The translations under genes were made by a program, and so were the position numbers. The notes below the pieces were generated by a model. The model was not told the DNA's origin and made no database searches. It worked only from the letters and a program-made list of their open reading frames with translations. A stretch of 64,000 bases of DNA from Acorus gramineus. Its lineage: Eukaryota > Streptophyta > Magnoliopsida > Acorales > Acoraceae. Positions 61,986 through 64,000 of the stretch are shown here, in pieces; positions within the stretch are counted from its first letter, which is position 1, and every line of letters begins with the position of its first letter. The stretch is from NCBI GenBank assembly GCA_030737835.1, contig CM060848.1, positions 19,259,309 to 19,323,308 of the forward strand, in the 5' to 3' direction.

Positions 61986-62352
61986 CTGTCGTACTGAGAG
62001 TCCGATGACTAGGACGAATCGGATGAGGAGGAGGAGGAAGAGGAGTGACTGCACCGGCGGCGGCTCCGCTTCGTTCGCGGGCGTTCCTTCTTCCGGACCT
62101 TGAGAGTGTCCCTGTGCCTGTCCCGGCGAAAAACATCAATCGATCAACGCATCATCAGAGAAACAAAAAGGGGAATCCCACAAAACCCATTTAAAATCCG
62201 GAGTCCGTGATCGAGAGAGGATTCAGAAACCCTAATGTAAACAATGATATGCTAAGCTCGGTTCCGGGGGAGGGGGGAGGTACCTGTGATGCTGAAAGGG
62301 CGGCGCTCTTTGATGTAGCTCGAACGAGGCCAACTACAGAGAGGAAACTCAT
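61986..62352 (-). other. Probable 5' exons with short open frame (uL18-like gene leader or separate small gene)
   Basis: An ATG at 62352 opens MSFLSVVGLVRATSKSAALS, presequence-like, to 62284 with donor CAG|GTACC. Exon 61986-62117 has acceptor GGGACAG and donor CAG|GTTCG. Joined in frame these give 67 codons, then run out of frame with uL18 if spliced to 59809. In another frame exon 2 reads HRDTLKVRKKERPRTKRSRR plus a serine run, meeting the uL18 frame but with a stop. The exons look real; what they encode is unresolved. Confidence 0.35.
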
Positions 62353-62544
62353 GGTCTGGTCGAGGGTTTAAGAAGATGGTACTATTACGTTTAAGTCCCT
62401 CTATGAAATTGTGATTTTGTTAGATACACCCTCGTTTTTTGTTTTTTCTCACTCCTTTTTTATAGTAGGGGAAAATGCATATAGCCCCCCCCTAAAAGTT
62501 TTCTTATATCACTCCTCTTTTTTTAAAAAAATCCATAACCCCTA

Positions 62545-63000
62545 GGGTGCCGTTTGGATGCGGAATAAAGAGGGGAATAGGGAGATAAAAGGGGAATAGG
62601 AGTAAAAAAGCTACTTGGGCTGGTGGTATTAAAGGGTATAACTATGCAAAATTAAGTAAGAATAAATTGATATTTATATTTCAAGTTCCTCTATGGAATA
62701 ATGTTATTTTTCCACTGATATAAAGGGAACCTATTTATTAAATCATATGTTATCACATCAAATCACCAATTACCACCTCTTATACATAATGAGGTTCACA
62801 TGTCAAATCAACTTTTTATATCTTATTCACATTTTATTCTTCATTAACCAAATACTATAACTTTTATTATTATGTTTCTCAACGAGAATAACTGAAAACG
62901 CAATTAAACGAAAAATCACTTTTATTCTATTGATAAAGTCAACAATTCCGGGAATATGTATAAACATCAATATAGCTTAAGTCTCTATCCAAACGAGCCC
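62545..63000. mobile_element. Harbinger-like MITE, same family as 5816-6247
   Basis: The ends GGGTGCCGTTTGGAT and ATCCAAACGAGCCC are inverted repeats flanked by CTA and TTA. The interior shares several blocks with the 5816-6247 element (TTATTCACATTTTATT, GAGAATAACTG). Confidence 0.65.
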
Positions 63001-63026
63001 TTATTTGTTTGGGTTATATTGATATA

Positions 63027-63718
63027 AGGCTATCTCCATCCCTTATTCAAATATATATCCAAATTTCACTTAAAATTTGAATAAAAACTTGACTGGATAT
63101 GATATATCTCTAACCATCATTTTGTGTGTTACTTAAATCTTTTAAAAAATTCACATTTTCTTATAATTATTTCCTATAAACATTTTCAAAGTCCTTTTTC
63201 TAAAAAAAATTTACTACTCAATTTTTCATCCTTTCAAGATATTTAAATTTAAAAATTATAATCATCAAATTTTTGAAAAAAAAAAAGATAAAATAATATT
63301 TTTTTATTAAAGTAAAAATAAGAAGTTAAAAAAAATGAATATTTAAGAAAGAAAACCTTTTTTTTGGGGGGGGGGGGGGGGGTTAAGAGATAGTGAAAAT
63401 TTTGAGGGGATGAAAAGACATCTAATATAATTCAATTAAAGATAGAATTGAAAGAAAAAAAATTTTGGAGGGTGAGAAGACATCTAATATAATACAACTA
63501 AATGTAGAGTTGAAAGAAAAAATGTCACATTTGAAAAAAATACGGAGACAAATGGAAAAAAGAGATGTTGAAAATTTCGATAAAAATTTAAGTCGAACTT
63601 GATTTATGTAAAGATTTAAGTAAAAGCTTGATTTGATAGAAATATGAGTAAATGGTTAGAAAGCGTTTTGGGTGACTTTTACTCAAATTTAAATTAGGTA
63701 TTGGATTGAAGATGCTAA
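63027..63718. mobile_element. Possible long-arm MITE at the window end
   Basis: Left CTATCTCCATCCCTTATTC and right end (inverted GCATCTTCAATCCAATACC) are loosely matched, and the next 60-80 bases also pair loosely (AAATTTGAATAAAAACTTGA). A G-run (63366-63382) lies inside. Boundaries are approximate. Confidence 0.4.
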
Positions 63719-64000
63719 CCATGATTAAATTATTTTTTTACCTTTATTACTTTCACCCACACCTAATTGATTAAAACGAGGGTGTGATTAACTTAATCAC
63801 ACATTGTTAAAATATAACTATAAGCTCATTTGAACTTTCCAAAGAACTGTTTTTTTTATAAAAAAAATCATTTCAACTTTTAAAAATATATATTGTTATA
63901 TAAAATGAAGAATACAATAAGATACAATAGTACATTTTTTGTTTTAAAAAAAATTACGACTTACAATAGAAATTCATATATTATGATGCCACATTATATA

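Noticed and set aside
1-64000. tRNA, rRNA or snRNA genes
   Set aside because: I looked for tRNA box B-like GGTTCGAATCC and for rRNA or U-snRNA cores and saw none, though without a covariance search a miss is possible.

Overview
This is plant nuclear DNA, almost certainly from an angiosperm. It is AT-rich, its genes are split by GT-AG introns, and several families are plant-specific (LEA5/SAG21, phylloplanin-like surface proteins, dormancy/auxin-repressed protein, plant-type PARP with SAP domains). I cannot name the species. Most of the identified intact genes lie on the minus strand. I rebuilt exon structures by hand from reading frame, splice consensus and remembered family sequences. Names therefore rest on motif recall, not on a search.

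Layout. 1-2.7 kb: a small LEA5/SAG21-type gene between two copies of one upstream-type repeat, which suggests that a tandem LEA5 paralogue lies just left of the window. 2.7-6.3 kb: an old hAT MITE and two Harbinger-like MITEs. 6.3-10.9 kb: a U2B''-type snRNP gene (+ strand) with intact splice sites but several frame breaks, read as an unprocessed pseudogene. 12.2-17.5 kb: three phylloplanin-like secreted-protein genes (-), made by one older duplication that also copied the U2B'' tail and one very recent duplication of about 4.4 kb. 18-23 kb: a gene-poor stretch with hAT MITEs and a MULE-type foldback element. 23.3-28.2 kb: a folate-receptor-like membrane protein. 29.7-32.6 and 35.1-38.3 kb: two MED28 paralogues in tandem, separated by a MULE with long terminal inverted repeats. 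39.4-40.7 kb: a transposon-like element carrying two different minisatellites. 41.2-51.4 kb: a complete 19-exon PARP2-type gene with an apparent extra SAP module made by exon duplication. 51.8-54.3 kb: a Pack-MULE-like element carrying a piece of an NPF (nitrate/peptide) transporter and a nested 5'-truncated LINE. 56.5-57.3 kb: a DRM1/ARP gene with G-box/ABRE elements upstream. 59.5-62.4 kb: a uL18-like ribosomal-protein gene with puzzling 5' exons. 62.5-64 kb: more MITE sequence.

The genes do not form one pathway. Some are nuclear (PARP2, MED28, U2B''), some stress or dormancy related (LEA5, DRM1), some secreted or membrane-bound (phylloplanins, folate-receptor-like) and one organellar or ribosomal (uL18-like). 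The strongest themes are local tandem duplication (LEA5, phylloplanin plus U2B'' tail, MED28, the PARP2 SAP exon, half of a hAT element) and dense non-autonomous DNA transposons, many with target-site duplications that can be read directly. I did not find a convincing new biological system. The most unusual items are the Pack-MULE with nested LINE, the foldback MULE with roughly 35-bp internal repeats, the three-SAP PARP2, and the phylloplanin copy whose promoter was replaced by MITE sequence.
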